Shown piece by piece: positions 44,113 to 52,473 of a stretch of DNA of 64,000 bases. The notes under the pieces were generated by a model. The model ran no database searches. It worked only from the letters and a program-made list of their open reading frames with translations, and was not told where the DNA came from. Position numbers and translations under genes: made by a program. Numbering within the stretch: the stretch's first letter is position 1; each line of letters begins with the position of its first letter. The stretch spans positions 186,001-250,000 of the forward strand of contig NZ_JABBPD010000007.1 in NCBI RefSeq assembly GCF_012927445.1, written 5' to 3'. The DNA comes from Rhodoferax sp. Lineage in GTDB: Bacteria > Pseudomonadota > Gammaproteobacteria > Burkholderiales > Burkholderiaceae_C.

Positions 44113-45912
44113 TCAGATTTCCTTGGAGGTGAAGGTGGTTGCAGTCGAATGACCAGCCAGCTGCATGAGGCGGTCCACGCCAATCGGCTCCTCTTTCAGG
44201 AGTGGAACCAAGGCGTAGCGGCGGGCGTGCCGGGTGGCCACCGACGCGATCTCCACCCGTTCGTTGTGGGCGCGCTGGCGCAATAACGGGGCAGTAATCG
44301 GTGCGCTGAGCGAGGCCGCTGCCACGCTGTTGTTGATGATCCAGGCCCAGGGTGCAATGCCGGCGCGCTGCAGGTCGGCCTGCAGGTTGGCGGCTTCCAG
44401 CACCGGCGTGGTTTCCGCCAGCGTCACCAGCAGCACCTTGGTTTGTTTCGGGTCTTGCAGTTGCATCATCGGCGTGGTGAAGTGCAGGCCGGTGCCTTTC
44501 ATCTGGCGTGCGATGTCGCGGTGGTAGGCGCCGGTGGCGTCCAGCAGCAACAGGGTGTGGCCGGTGGGCGCGGTGTCCATCACGACAAACTTTTTACCGG
44601 CCTCGCGAATCACGCGCGCGAAGGCCTGGAACACGGCAATCTCTTCGGTGCAGGGTGAGCGCAGGTCTTCTTCCAGCAAGGCGCGGCCGGCCGCGTCCAG
44701 CTTGGCGCCTTTGCTGACCAGCACCTGCTCGCGGTAGCGCTCAGTCACTTCATGCGGATCGATGCGGCTCACCGTCAGGTGTTCCAGCGTGCCGTGCAGG
44801 GTGTCGACTAGGTGCGCAGCCGGGTCCGAGGTGGTCAGGTGAACCGGCCATCCACGATGCGCCAGCTGCACCGCCACTGCCGCCGCCAGCGTGGTTTTGC
44901 CGACGCCGCCCTTGCCCATCAGCATGACCAGACCGTGGCCGTCGGCAGCTATCTCATCGACCAGTTGCGACAGGCTGGGCGCGTCGAGCGGGGTCGGCTC
45001 CGGCGTGACGGCGGCTTGGAGCGGTGCATTGCTGGTCAGCAATTGGCGCAGGGCGTCCAGCCCCACCAAGTCGAACGCTTTGAGCGCGATCTGGTCCGTC
45101 GGCAGGGTTTGCAGCAGGACCGGCATGCCGGCCAGCGCGGCCAGTTCTCGCTGGCAGATGGCGGCCGCCAACGGATCTTGATCGACCTCGGTCGGCGGAA
45201 ACACGCCGTTGATCACCAGAAACTGTTTGGACAGGCCAATCGCGGCGAGTTCGACATGGGTGCGCGCCGCCTCGCGCAAGGTGGCTTGCTGGGCACGCGC
45301 CACCAGCACCAGGCGGGTTCGCTCGGGGTCGGCCAGCGCATCCACCGCCGCCTTGTACTGGGCGCGCTGCTTCTCCAGCCCGGCCAGCGGACCGAGACAC
45401 GAAGCATCGCCCTTGCCCTCGTCCAGAAATCCGCTCCAGGCGCCCGGCAGTTGCAACAGCCGGATCGTGTGGCCGGTGGGCGCGGTGTCGAAAATGATGT
45501 GCTCAAAATCGTGCGTCAACGCGGCGTCGGTCAGCAGGGCGGTGAACTCGTCAAAGGCGGCGATCTCGGTGGTGCAGGCGCCGGACAGTTGCTCCTCGAT
45601 GCCTTTCACCACCGCCTCCGGCAGCACCCCGCGCACCGGCCCGACGATGCGGTCGCGGTAGGCTTGCGCCGCGGCTTGGGGATCAATCTCCAGCGCCGAC
45701 AGGTTGGCGACGGCCGGGATGGCGGTGATCTGGTTGCCGATCGTGATGCCAAAGACCTGCCCGACGTTGGAGGCCGGATCGGTGCTGACCAGCAGCACGC
45801 GCTTGTTGGCCGCCGCCAGCTGGACCGCGGTGGCGCAGGCGATCGAGGTCTTGCCGACGCCGCCCTTGCCGGTGAAGAACAGAAAACGGGGCGGTTGTTC
45901 GAGAAACTGCAT
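44113..45912 (-). CDS. arsA: ArsA arsenical pump-driving ATPase
   Basis: A 599-aa duplicated ATPase. Each half has a deviant Walker A GKGGVGKT (FTGKGGVGKTSIAC, 'LMGKGGVGKTTLAA') and the signature DTAPTGHT. The start at 45912 is supported by AGGAG 9 nt upstream. It energises arsenite efflux, here with an Acr3 rather than ArsB. The arsenite chaperone ArsD, which usually loads ArsA, is absent. Confidence 0.95.
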   Translation of the reverse strand: MQFLEQPPRFLFFTGKGGVGKTSIACATAVQLAAANKRVLLVSTDPASNVGQVFGITIGNQITAIPAVANLSALEIDPQAAAQAYRDRIVGPVRGVLPEAVVKGIEEQLSGACTTEIAAFDEFTALLTDAALTHDFEHIIFDTAPTGHTIRLLQLPGAWSGFLDEGKGDASCLGPLAGLEKQRAQYKAAVDALADPERTRLVLVARAQQATLREAARTHVELAAIGLSKQFLVINGVFPPTEVDQDPLAAAICQRELAALAGMPVLLQTLPTDQIALKAFDLVGLDALRQLLTSNAPLQAAVTPEPTPLDAPSLSQLVDEIAADGHGLVMLMGKGGVGKTTLAAAVAVQLAHRGWPVHLTTSDPAAHLVDTLHGTLEHLTVSRIDPHEVTERYREQVLVSKGAKLDAAGRALLEEDLRSPCTEEIAVFQAFARVIREAGKKFVVMDTAPTGHTLLLLDATGAYHRDIARQMKGTGLHFTTPMMQLQDPKQTKVLLVTLAETTPVLEAANLQADLQRAGIAPWAWIINNSVAAASLSAPITAPLLRQRAHNERVEIASVATRHARRYALVPLLKEEPIGVDRLMQLAGHSTATTFTSKEI

Positions 45913-45981
45913 GGGGTGATCTCCTGGGGCAAACATCGACAGGTGGGGTTTAACCGCAACGTCCGCTGAGGCGCTGGCGCT

Positions 45982-46338
45982 TCAGGCTGGCGTCGGAATG
46001 GCGGACGCGGTCTGGCAGCTGAGCGGCGGACAAAGTTCGGCGCATTGCTCCGGATGGCCGGCGCAACATTCTTCGGTCAAATAAGCGATCAAGTCGTGCA
46101 TCAGCGCCAGGTTGGCGCGGTAGCGCTGAAAGCGCCCTTCTTGCACCACGGCGACCAGTTGCGCATGGGTCAGCGCCTTCAGGTGAAACGACAGATTGGT
46201 CGGCGGCACTGCCAGCGTGCTGGAAATTTCACCGGCGACCAGACCCTCCGGCCCGACTTTGACCAGCAGCCGGTAGATGTCCAAACGCACGCCGGAGGAG
46301 AGCGATTCAAAAACGGCAAGGGCTGACAATTTATCCAT
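45982..46338 (-). CDS. arsR: ArsR family metalloregulator
   Basis: A 118-aa winged-helix repressor from ATG 46338 (MDKLSALAVFESLSSGVRLD). The recognition region is 'VPPTNLSFHLKALTHAQLVA'. The ELCVCDL arsenic site of E. coli ArsR is absent; instead the C-terminus has EECCAGHPEQCAELC. This Cys pattern resembles the C-terminal three-Cys As(III) site of Acidithiobacillus ArsR. It is the first gene of the ars operon and probably represses it. Confidence 0.9.
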   Translation of the reverse strand: MDKLSALAVFESLSSGVRLDIYRLLVKVGPEGLVAGEISSTLAVPPTNLSFHLKALTHAQLVAVVQEGRFQRYRANLALMHDLIAYLTEECCAGHPEQCAELCPPLSCQTASAIPTPA

Positions 46339-46406
46339 GTTTTGATTATACAACTTCTATTGAAATGTCATGGAAATAACGGGTTCTGACTAATGTTTAT
46401 ACAAAA

Positions 46407-46459
46407 TTGGCCGCTAGCCCCCGTCCACTATGCGCAAGTAGCTATTAATTAAATAGCAA
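46407..46459 (+). repeat. Dispersed Comamonadaceae-type repeat, copy 2
   Basis: TTGGCCGCTAGCCCCCGT-CCACTA-TGCGCAAGTAGCTATTAATTAAATAGCAA. This copy defines the consensus used here and lies between arsR and the CWC gene. Confidence 0.75.
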
Positions 46460-46468
46460 TACAGAAAC

Positions 46469-46696
46469 TCAAACGGCAGCGGCTTGGACACAAGCGGGGC
46501 AAATGCAGGCCTTGCGGCGCAACTGCTCCGGGACGCGCGCCAGCAAATCGGCGCCGAAGCTGGCCTCGTTGCACCAGCACGGCGGCTGTTTGATGCCGGT
46601 GGCGCGTTCGACTTGTCCGGCGCACTGGTTGGATTGGCCGCACAGTGGGCAGCAGGTGGGATCGATCGGGGAGGTAACTGGCATGGCGGGCTCCAT
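46469..46696 (-). CDS. Cysteine-rich CWC family protein
   Basis: A 75-aa protein with nine Cys arranged as CCPLCGQSNQC, PPCWCNEASF and CICPAC, the CWC family pattern (PF14375). It presumably binds zinc or another metal. An alternative ATG lies 12 bp downstream (46684). Short, cytosolic, function unknown. It is divergent from the 245-aa hypothetical gene. Confidence 0.8.
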   Translation of the reverse strand: MEPAMPVTSPIDPTCCPLCGQSNQCAGQVERATGIKQPPCWCNEASFGADLLARVPEQLRRKACICPACVQAAAV

Positions 46697-46761
46697 CGCC
46701 GGAAATTTCGGCAGGGCTGCAGTGTAGGCCGGTGCGGCGCTGCCGATAAACTCGCGCTCAT

Positions 46762-47499
46762 ATGGATGCGACCCACACTATTCGTGACGCCGTGCTGCAC
46801 GTCGGCCAGCTGCGCCAAATCGCCGCCGCGACGCCCGGGCTGGCGCGCGCCGTGAGCGACATCAAGCAGTTGCAGGCGCGCCGCTTTGCCGGCACTTACG
46901 CCGATCTGCTGGACACGGACCGCTACCGCGCCGCCGCCCGCTTTTTTCTGGAGGAGTTGTACAGCGCCAAAGACTACTCCGGGCGCGATGCCCAATTTGC
47001 CCGCATTGCCGGCACGCTGGAGCGCCTCTTTCCGCAGCAGGTAGTGCAGACCGCCGTCGCGCTGGCACAGGTGCATCGGCTGTCCGAAGAGCTGGATCTG
47101 GCGATGGCGCAACAGGTCACCCAACATCCCGACACGAACGAGGTGACGCGCTACCTCGCCGCCTGGCGGGTGGTTGACCGGCGCGCCGACCGCTACGCCC
47201 AGTTGACCACCGTCCTTCGCATCGGCCAAGAACTGGACCGTCTGACACGCACCCCCGGCCTGCGCCTGATGCTCAAGATGATGCGCCGACCGGCCAACCT
47301 GGCGGGACTGGGCGCGTTGCAGCAATTTCTGGAAGCAGGCTTTGACACCTTTGCCGCCATGGGCCGCCAGGGCGAGGGCGCCCAGCATTTTCTGGAGATC
47401 GTGCAGGCCCGTGAAACCCGGCTGATTGACCTGCTGTTTGATGGCAGCGCTGTCGCCTGTGAGACCGAACTGACCCAGCTATTGGGACAAGCCCGCTAA
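46762..47499 (+). CDS. Conserved hypothetical protein
   Basis: A 245-aa all-helical protein without signal peptide. The most conserved-looking stretch is RFAGTYADLLDTDRYRAAAR followed by FFLEELYSAKDYSGRDAQFA. Homologues are known to me only as hypothetical proteins of Beta/Gammaproteobacteria. No function proposed. The next gene begins 90 bp downstream on the same strand. Confidence 0.65.
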   Translation: MDATHTIRDAVLHVGQLRQIAAATPGLARAVSDIKQLQARRFAGTYADLLDTDRYRAAARFFLEELYSAKDYSGRDAQFARIAGTLERLFPQQVVQTAVALAQVHRLSEELDLAMAQQVTQHPDTNEVTRYLAAWRVVDRRADRYAQLTTVLRIGQELDRLTRTPGLRLMLKMMRRPANLAGLGALQQFLEAGFDTFAAMGRQGEGAQHFLEIVQARETRLIDLLFDGSAVACETELTQLLGQAR

Positions 47500-47588
47500 C
47501 GGCAGCCGGTCATCCTGCTTCAAAATGAGGTCAACGGAGACCCGCATGAAAAAATCAGCTTTGAAATACCACCGCCAGGACCGCGCGC

Positions 47589-48524
47589 ATGTCTGAGCAA
47601 GCCCTGCCGCGCCCCCTGCTGCCCGCCGACATCAGCGTGTTCGAGCGCGGCTGGCTGTCGTCCAACAACATCCTGATCAGCGGCCGCGCGGGCACCGCCC
47701 TCATTGACAGCGGCTACGGCGACCATGCCGGGCAAACGCTGGCCCTGGTCGAGGCAGCGCTTCAGGGCCGCCCGCTCGATCTGCTGCTCAACACCCACTT
47801 GCACAGCGACCACTGCGGCGGCAACGCGGCGCTGCAGCACGCCTACCCGGCGCTCCAGACCCACATTCCGCCCGGCCTGGCGCCGCACGTCCGTCACTGG
47901 GACCCGCACGCGCTGACCTATACGCCGACCGGGCAGACTTGCCCGCCGTTTGGCTTCGATGCCGTGCTGCTGCCGGGGACGGACATCCAGCTCGGCGACA
48001 GGCCGTGGCAGGTGCACGCAGCACCCGGGCACGACCCGCACTCGGTGATCTTGTTTGAGCCGGCCTCCCGTGTGTTGGTCTCGGCCGATGCCTTGTGGGA
48101 GCGCGGTTTCGGGGTGGTGTTCCCCGAACTGGAAGGCGTGGCGGCGTTTGACGAGGTTGGCCAAACCATCGACCTGATTGAGTCGCTGGCGCCCGCGATC
48201 GTGATTCCAGGGCACGGCCCTGCTTTCACGGGCGTGGCGGCCGCCATTGGCCGCGCCCGTGACCGGCTGGACAGCTTTGTGCAGCATCCGGAAAAGCACA
48301 TCCAGTACGGCGCCAAAGTCCTGCTCAAGTTCAAGCTGCTCGAAGTCCAGAACATTGAGCTGGCCGCCTTGCTGGCCTGGGCGCAGGCCACCCCGTACTT
48401 CGCGTTGATTTACAACACGCATTTTTCAGCACAGGAATTTGCGCCGTGGGTCGAGCAGTTGATTGGCGATCTGGTGCGCTCCGGCGCGGCGACGCGCGAT
48501 GGGGTGATGGTTCGAAATGCCTGA
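47589..48524 (+). CDS. MBL-fold metal-dependent hydrolase
   Basis: A 311-aa metallo-beta-lactamase-fold protein. Motifs: LLNTHLHSDHCGGNAAL, APGHDPHSVILFEP, SADALWERGFGVV and IPGHGPAFTG. Both metal sites look complete. The C-terminal region contains an extra helical domain (about 225-311). The substrate is unknown; many such proteins are lactonases or glyoxalase II-like. It converges with the dihydrolipoamide dehydrogenase-like gene. Confidence 0.85.
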   Translation: MSEQALPRPLLPADISVFERGWLSSNNILISGRAGTALIDSGYGDHAGQTLALVEAALQGRPLDLLLNTHLHSDHCGGNAALQHAYPALQTHIPPGLAPHVRHWDPHALTYTPTGQTCPPFGFDAVLLPGTDIQLGDRPWQVHAAPGHDPHSVILFEPASRVLVSADALWERGFGVVFPELEGVAAFDEVGQTIDLIESLAPAIVIPGHGPAFTGVAAAIGRARDRLDSFVQHPEKHIQYGAKVLLKFKLLEVQNIELAALLAWAQATPYFALIYNTHFSAQEFAPWVEQLIGDLVRSGAATRDGVMVRNA

Positions 48525-48538
48525 CGGCAAGCACCACC

Positions 48539-49981
48539 CTAAGCGCCAGGCCCGCAATCCATACAACGATTGATCACGTCCGGACCGATGTGCAGCTTGT
48601 GGTTGAGATCCCGCAGGGCCGTGCGCAAGCCTTCTTCAATGACCGGATGGTAGAACGGCATGTCCAGCATGGCGGAGACGGTCATGCGCTGTTGCGCCGC
48701 CCAGGCCAGCAGATGGCCGATATGCTCGGCGGCGGGGCCGAACATTTCTGCCCCCAGGAACAAGCCGCTGCCGTGCTCGGCATAGACCTTCAAAATCCCT
48801 TGGTTGCGCAGCATGACCCGACTGCGTCCCTGGTCCTCGAACGACACCAGTCCCACCGCGAACCGACCCTTGAAGTGCTCGTTGAGCTGTTCCAGGTTGA
48901 GCCCCACCGACGCCACTTGCGGATCGGTGAAGACGACCGCCAGCTGGGTGCGGCGCAAGCCGGATCGGATGTCGGGATACCGTCCGGCATTCTCGCCGGC
49001 GATGCGCCCCTGATCGGCCGCTTCGTGCAGCAGGGGCACGTCGTTGCTGGCGTCGCCGGCCATAAAGATCGCGCTGTTGCCGCACTGCAGCGTGAAGCGG
49101 TCAAACAGGGGAACGCCGCGCTTATTTAACTGCAGTCCGGTGTTTTTCAACGCCAGTCCGGCAAGATCAGGCGCTCGTCCGGTCGCCGCCAAGACATAGT
49201 CGAACGGCTCGGTTTGCCAGGCGCCCGCGCGATCCAGGTAATGGACTTCGACCCCGGTGGCGGTTTCTTTCACTGACTTCACCTGCGCCGACGCCGCCAG
49301 ATAAAACTCTTCATTGAAGGCCTGGTTGGCGTAGTCGCGAATTTCCGGGTCGCGAATGCCGGCAATACCACCGCCGACGCCGAACATCTTGACCTTGACG
49401 CCCAGGCGGCTCATGGCCTGGCCCAGTTCCATCCCCAGCGGCCCCGGCCCGAACACCGCCAGACTGGTCGGCAACGTGGGCAATTCGAAGACGTTTTCAT
49501 TGGTCAGCAAATGGGTGCGCAATCCTTGCAACACTGGCGGCAGAACGGGAATGCTGCCGGTGGCAAGCACGATGCGCTGGGCATGAATCAGCTGGCCCTG
49601 CGCCGTCACCAAGGTATGGGCATCCTGAAATTTCACCTTGGCCGTCAAACGATCGCCCGGCGCAATGGATTCAATCGTCTCCAGCACGAATCCGACAAAA
49701 CGGGTGCGTTCGCGCTGCACGCGCGCCATCACCGCCGCGCCGTCGATCGTGACCTCTTTCACCTGCACCCCGAACGGCGCGACATGGCGCGCTTGGTGCG
49801 CTGCTTCCGCTGCGGCAATCAGCAATTTGCTCGGCATGCAACCCACGCGGGCGCAAGTCGTGCCGTAGCTTCCACCTTCGATCAGCAAGACGGAATCAGT
49901 GAGGGCGCGGGCCGCCCGGTAGGCCCCCATGCCGGCGGTACCGGCACCCACAATGGCGACATTGACTTGAATCGGTGTCAT
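48539..49981 (-). CDS. Dihydrolipoamide dehydrogenase-like flavoprotein disulfide reductase
   Basis: A 480-aa protein with FAD motif IVGAGTAGMGAYRAA, redox-active disulfide CARVGC, NAD-binding GPGPLGMELGQAM and the C-terminal HPVIEEGLRTALRD. The active-site spacing CxxxxC and the HPxxxE pair agree with a pyridine nucleotide-disulfide reductase. It is not in a pyruvate or 2-oxoglutarate dehydrogenase operon, and an extra C-terminal 'NRCMDCGPG' may extend the electron path, so the physiological partner is open. Often annotated dihydrolipoyl dehydrogenase. Confidence 0.82.
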   Translation of the reverse strand: MTPIQVNVAIVGAGTAGMGAYRAARALTDSVLLIEGGSYGTTCARVGCMPSKLLIAAAEAAHQARHVAPFGVQVKEVTIDGAAVMARVQRERTRFVGFVLETIESIAPGDRLTAKVKFQDAHTLVTAQGQLIHAQRIVLATGSIPVLPPVLQGLRTHLLTNENVFELPTLPTSLAVFGPGPLGMELGQAMSRLGVKVKMFGVGGGIAGIRDPEIRDYANQAFNEEFYLAASAQVKSVKETATGVEVHYLDRAGAWQTEPFDYVLAATGRAPDLAGLALKNTGLQLNKRGVPLFDRFTLQCGNSAIFMAGDASNDVPLLHEAADQGRIAGENAGRYPDIRSGLRRTQLAVVFTDPQVASVGLNLEQLNEHFKGRFAVGLVSFEDQGRSRVMLRNQGILKVYAEHGSGLFLGAEMFGPAAEHIGHLLAWAAQQRMTVSAMLDMPFYHPVIEEGLRTALRDLNHKLHIGPDVINRCMDCGPGA

Positions 49982-50072
49982 GGCAACTTGCTCCCCTTGT
50001 AATGCTGGCAGTTTTCAATGCCAGCGTTGCTTAGGCCTGCCGCAGGGCAGGCTTGAGGCCGTTTTTGAAACC

Positions 50073-50807
50073 TTACTTGGCCAACCAGAGGGCCAGCTCG
50101 TCGGCACCACCGACGTGTTCGCCATCGATATACACCTGGGGTGTGGTGCCGCGTCCGGTCACCGCTTGCAGCGAGCTGTAGCTGATGCCGTGGCGGCCCA
50201 GTTCGATCTCTTCAAAACGATAGCCCTTGTCGTTGAGCATCTTGCGGGCACGGGCGCAGTGGGGGCAGCCGGGTTTGCCAAAGAATGTGACGCGTGGCGG
50301 GGGACTGGCCTTGGGGCTGATGTAGTTCAACATGGTGTCGGCGTCCGAGACCTTGAAAGGATCGCCCGGTTCTTCCGGTTCGATGAACATTTTTTCAATC
50401 AAGCCATCCTTCACCAGCATGGAATAGCGCCAGCTGCGTTTGCCCAGGCCAATCTCCGATTTGTCCACCAGCAGGCCCATGCCTGCGCTGAATTCACCGT
50501 TGCCATCGGGCAGGAAATCGATGCTGTCGGCGTTCTGCTCGGCCTTCCAGGTTGCCATCACGAAGGGGTCATTGACGGCCAGGCAAACCACGCTGTCCAC
50601 CCCATTGGCTTTGAGTACGCCCGCCAGTTCGTTGTACCGCGGCAAATGCCTGCTGGAGCAGGTCGGCGTGAAGGCCCCTGGTAGCGCGAACAGCACCACC
50701 GTTTTACCGTTGAAAACGGCGTCGCTGTTGACTTTCTGCCACTCGCCATTGACCCGAATCGGGAACGTGACGTTGGGAACTTTTTGACCTTCTCGTGATT
50801 GCAGCAT
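50073..50807 (-). CDS. Peroxiredoxin-glutaredoxin hybrid (Prx5-Grx)
   Basis: A 244-aa protein from MLQSREGQKVPNVTFPIRVN. The Prx5 domain (1-160) has the peroxidatic Cys in PGAFTPTCSSRHLPRY, and the Grx domain (about 170-244) has KPGCPHCARA. Hybrids of this kind use glutathione directly to reduce peroxides. It is monocistronic, next to the flavoprotein reductase gene. The track's 271-aa start is not supported by the family. Confidence 0.92.
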   Translation of the reverse strand: MLQSREGQKVPNVTFPIRVNGEWQKVNSDAVFNGKTVVLFALPGAFTPTCSSRHLPRYNELAGVLKANGVDSVVCLAVNDPFVMATWKAEQNADSIDFLPDGNGEFSAGMGLLVDKSEIGLGKRSWRYSMLVKDGLIEKMFIEPEEPGDPFKVSDADTMLNYISPKASPPPRVTFFGKPGCPHCARARKMLNDKGYRFEEIELGRHGISYSSLQAVTGRGTTPQVYIDGEHVGGADELALWLAK

Positions 50808-51146
50808 GGTGGTTTCTCTGGTTCGTGATGTGGCTTTTGAAGGTTCAATATACGCCTCGCAGGCGTGAGTGTTCTGATCGAAAAACATTGGCCTTGCAGA
50901 ACGTGAGAGCTAATTGCCTGGAAAATTATTGCTGGTTTCTGCGTGCTGCGAAGGTTCGATGTGGGCAGCGAAGCCGCCATTTATTAATCCGTAAATGTCA
51001 CAGCAGGATTGGGTTTTTAGGGTCAACAGCTTGATTACGTAGAGAACCCAATAAGTGTCAAGCGCATTGGCAACACGCGGTTTAGACTGATTGCAGTCTT
51101 TCTACTTTTCAAACTGAGGCAACCCCATCCGCCCAGTACGTTCAGA
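50808..51146. other. Intergenic region without recognisable gene
   Basis: About 340 bp upstream of the Prx-Grx gene and downstream of the GGDEF gene, AT-richer than its surroundings. It should contain the Prx-Grx promoter (minus strand). The ORFs in the track here are short, overlap in several frames and lack any family pattern. No convincing hairpin terminator was found. Confidence 0.5.
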
Positions 51147-51995
51147 CTACGGCGTAGGATTGTCACTCGCAAAGGCATAGCCGGACTTGCTTTGCTTGGC
51201 CCGGTACATTGCCGCGTCGGCACTCATGATCAAGGCCTCTACAGTGGTGCCATCTCTCGGATAGATCGAGATGCCAATACTGGTGTCGACCTTCAGTTCA
51301 CCGACGCTGACATCACACGGCATTTGAACTGCCTGGATGATTTTTTTCGCAATGATGGCTGCATCTTGATCTTCGTTTATTTCCATGAGCAGATACAAAA
51401 ATTCGTCGCCGCCATGGCGGCAGATCGTATCGTCGTTGCGTGTAGTTTCACTTAGTCGCTTGGCAATCGTCAGCAGAACAGCATCGCCCGCGGCGTGGCC
51501 ATAGGAATCATTGATCGTTTTGAATTTATCAAGGTCCAAGAACATCACGGCCAAAGTCCAGCCGTGCCGTTTGGCTTGTTCTATTCCATGTTCCAGTCGA
51601 TCATTAAATAGTACGCGATTTGGTAAACCGGTTAAAGCATCATGGAGAGATGCATGAAGGGTTTCCTTTTGCTGGTCCATGACCTTGGCCAGCTCCTGTT
51701 CCATGAGGTGGCGTTCCTTTACCTCTTTTTCCAAAGCTCGATTCACCTGCGACAGTTTTTCCGACGCGTCTTGCACTTTGATTTCAACGGCTTCGCTTCT
51801 TTCAAGGGCCGTCTCCACTTCAGGCAGGCGGTTCCGATTCAAAAACTCTTCATTAAGGACCAAGTTGACCGACGCCAGTTCATCTGCAGACTCTTTGACC
51901 ATGCCTTTGACAAGCTCGCTGTCTTTGAGCACTTGAGTCAAAGACTTGGCTGCTTGGGTGCCGTCAGACAATCTGGAAGTAGGTTTCTTTTTCAT
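51147..51995 (-). CDS. Diguanylate cyclase with N-terminal coiled coil
   Basis: A 282-aa protein from MKKKPTSRLSDGTQAAKSLT; the track's 343-aa start is unlikely. The N-terminal half (about 30-110) is heptad-rich (SEKLSQVNRALEKEVKERHL) and should form a coiled coil that dimerises. The C-terminal GGDEF domain has DLDKFKTINDSYGH and HGGDEFLYLL, with an I-site RNDD five residues upstream. It should be an active, product-inhibited diguanylate cyclase. No sensor domain or membrane helix. Confidence 0.88.
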   Translation of the reverse strand: MKKKPTSRLSDGTQAAKSLTQVLKDSELVKGMVKESADELASVNLVLNEEFLNRNRLPEVETALERSEAVEIKVQDASEKLSQVNRALEKEVKERHLMEQELAKVMDQQKETLHASLHDALTGLPNRVLFNDRLEHGIEQAKRHGWTLAVMFLDLDKFKTINDSYGHAAGDAVLLTIAKRLSETTRNDDTICRHGGDEFLYLLMEINEDQDAAIIAKKIIQAVQMPCDVSVGELKVDTSIGISIYPRDGTTVEALIMSADAAMYRAKQSKSGYAFASDNPTP

Positions 51996-52369
51996 GGTGA
52001 GGTGCTTTTTAGCAGTGCAATACGTCGTGTTTCGCGTCCATTTATCTAATTCTGGCCTAAACAGAAGAAATGGTCTGTGTGGCAGCGTCCATTTAGCCGT
52101 CCAAAGCAGTCGATTGCACTCCACTTTGACCGCTGCATGCTGCATAACACTCGCATGTCCGCTCTTCAAGTTTGGCACGATCTATCACCGTGATGGTGCC
52201 ACGGCCTTGGTTATACGTCCAATATCCCAAGTCGCGCAAATGGACTTCCAGCAAGCAGCCATTGGTGAACACCCGAAAACGCTGCCAAGTCGACTTTCAG
52301 GACAAGTTGGACTTTGTTGGTTTCTCTAAGTAATTCCGCCCAACAGCTTAGTTAAACCCCTGGCCCATG
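51996..52369. other. Intergenic region next to the defence island
   Basis: About 370 bp between the GGDEF gene and the left direct repeat. It holds the GGDEF promoter region; no ORF with a protein-family pattern and no RNA gene were recognised. The GC content is lower than in the flanking genes. Confidence 0.5.
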
Positions 52370-52397
52370 AAAAACGGCACCCGAAGGTGCCGTTTTT
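52370..52397. terminator. Rho-independent terminator downstream of res
   Basis: A perfect 12-bp stem with CGAA tetraloop, flanked by A5 and T5 on opposite sides, so it can work in both directions. It lies 76 bp beyond the res stop codon (minus strand). Confidence 0.88.
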
Positions 52398-52469
52398 ACT
52401 GTGGGTTAGTGCCAAATCGGCCGCTAGCCCTCGTAAACGCTGCGCAAGAAGCTATTAATTAAATAGCAA
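52370..52469 (+). repeat. 100-bp direct repeat, left copy (with terminator hairpin)
   Basis: Begins with a 12-bp stem AAAAACGGCACC-CGAA-GGTGCCGTTTTT and continues through ACTGTGGGTTAGTGCCAAATC into a copy of the dispersed GCCGCTAGCC...TAGCAA repeat. It matches the right copy at 59269-59368 at 92 of 100 positions, with the first 49 bases identical, in the same orientation. The two copies are 6899 bp apart and bracket the restriction-modification and HTH/ImmA/PIN genes. Confidence 0.9.
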
Positions 52470-52473
52470 AAAA

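Noticed and set aside
50073-50807. Prx-Grx fusion as a novel fusion
   Set aside because: Hybrid Prx5-glutaredoxin proteins are a known bacterial family.
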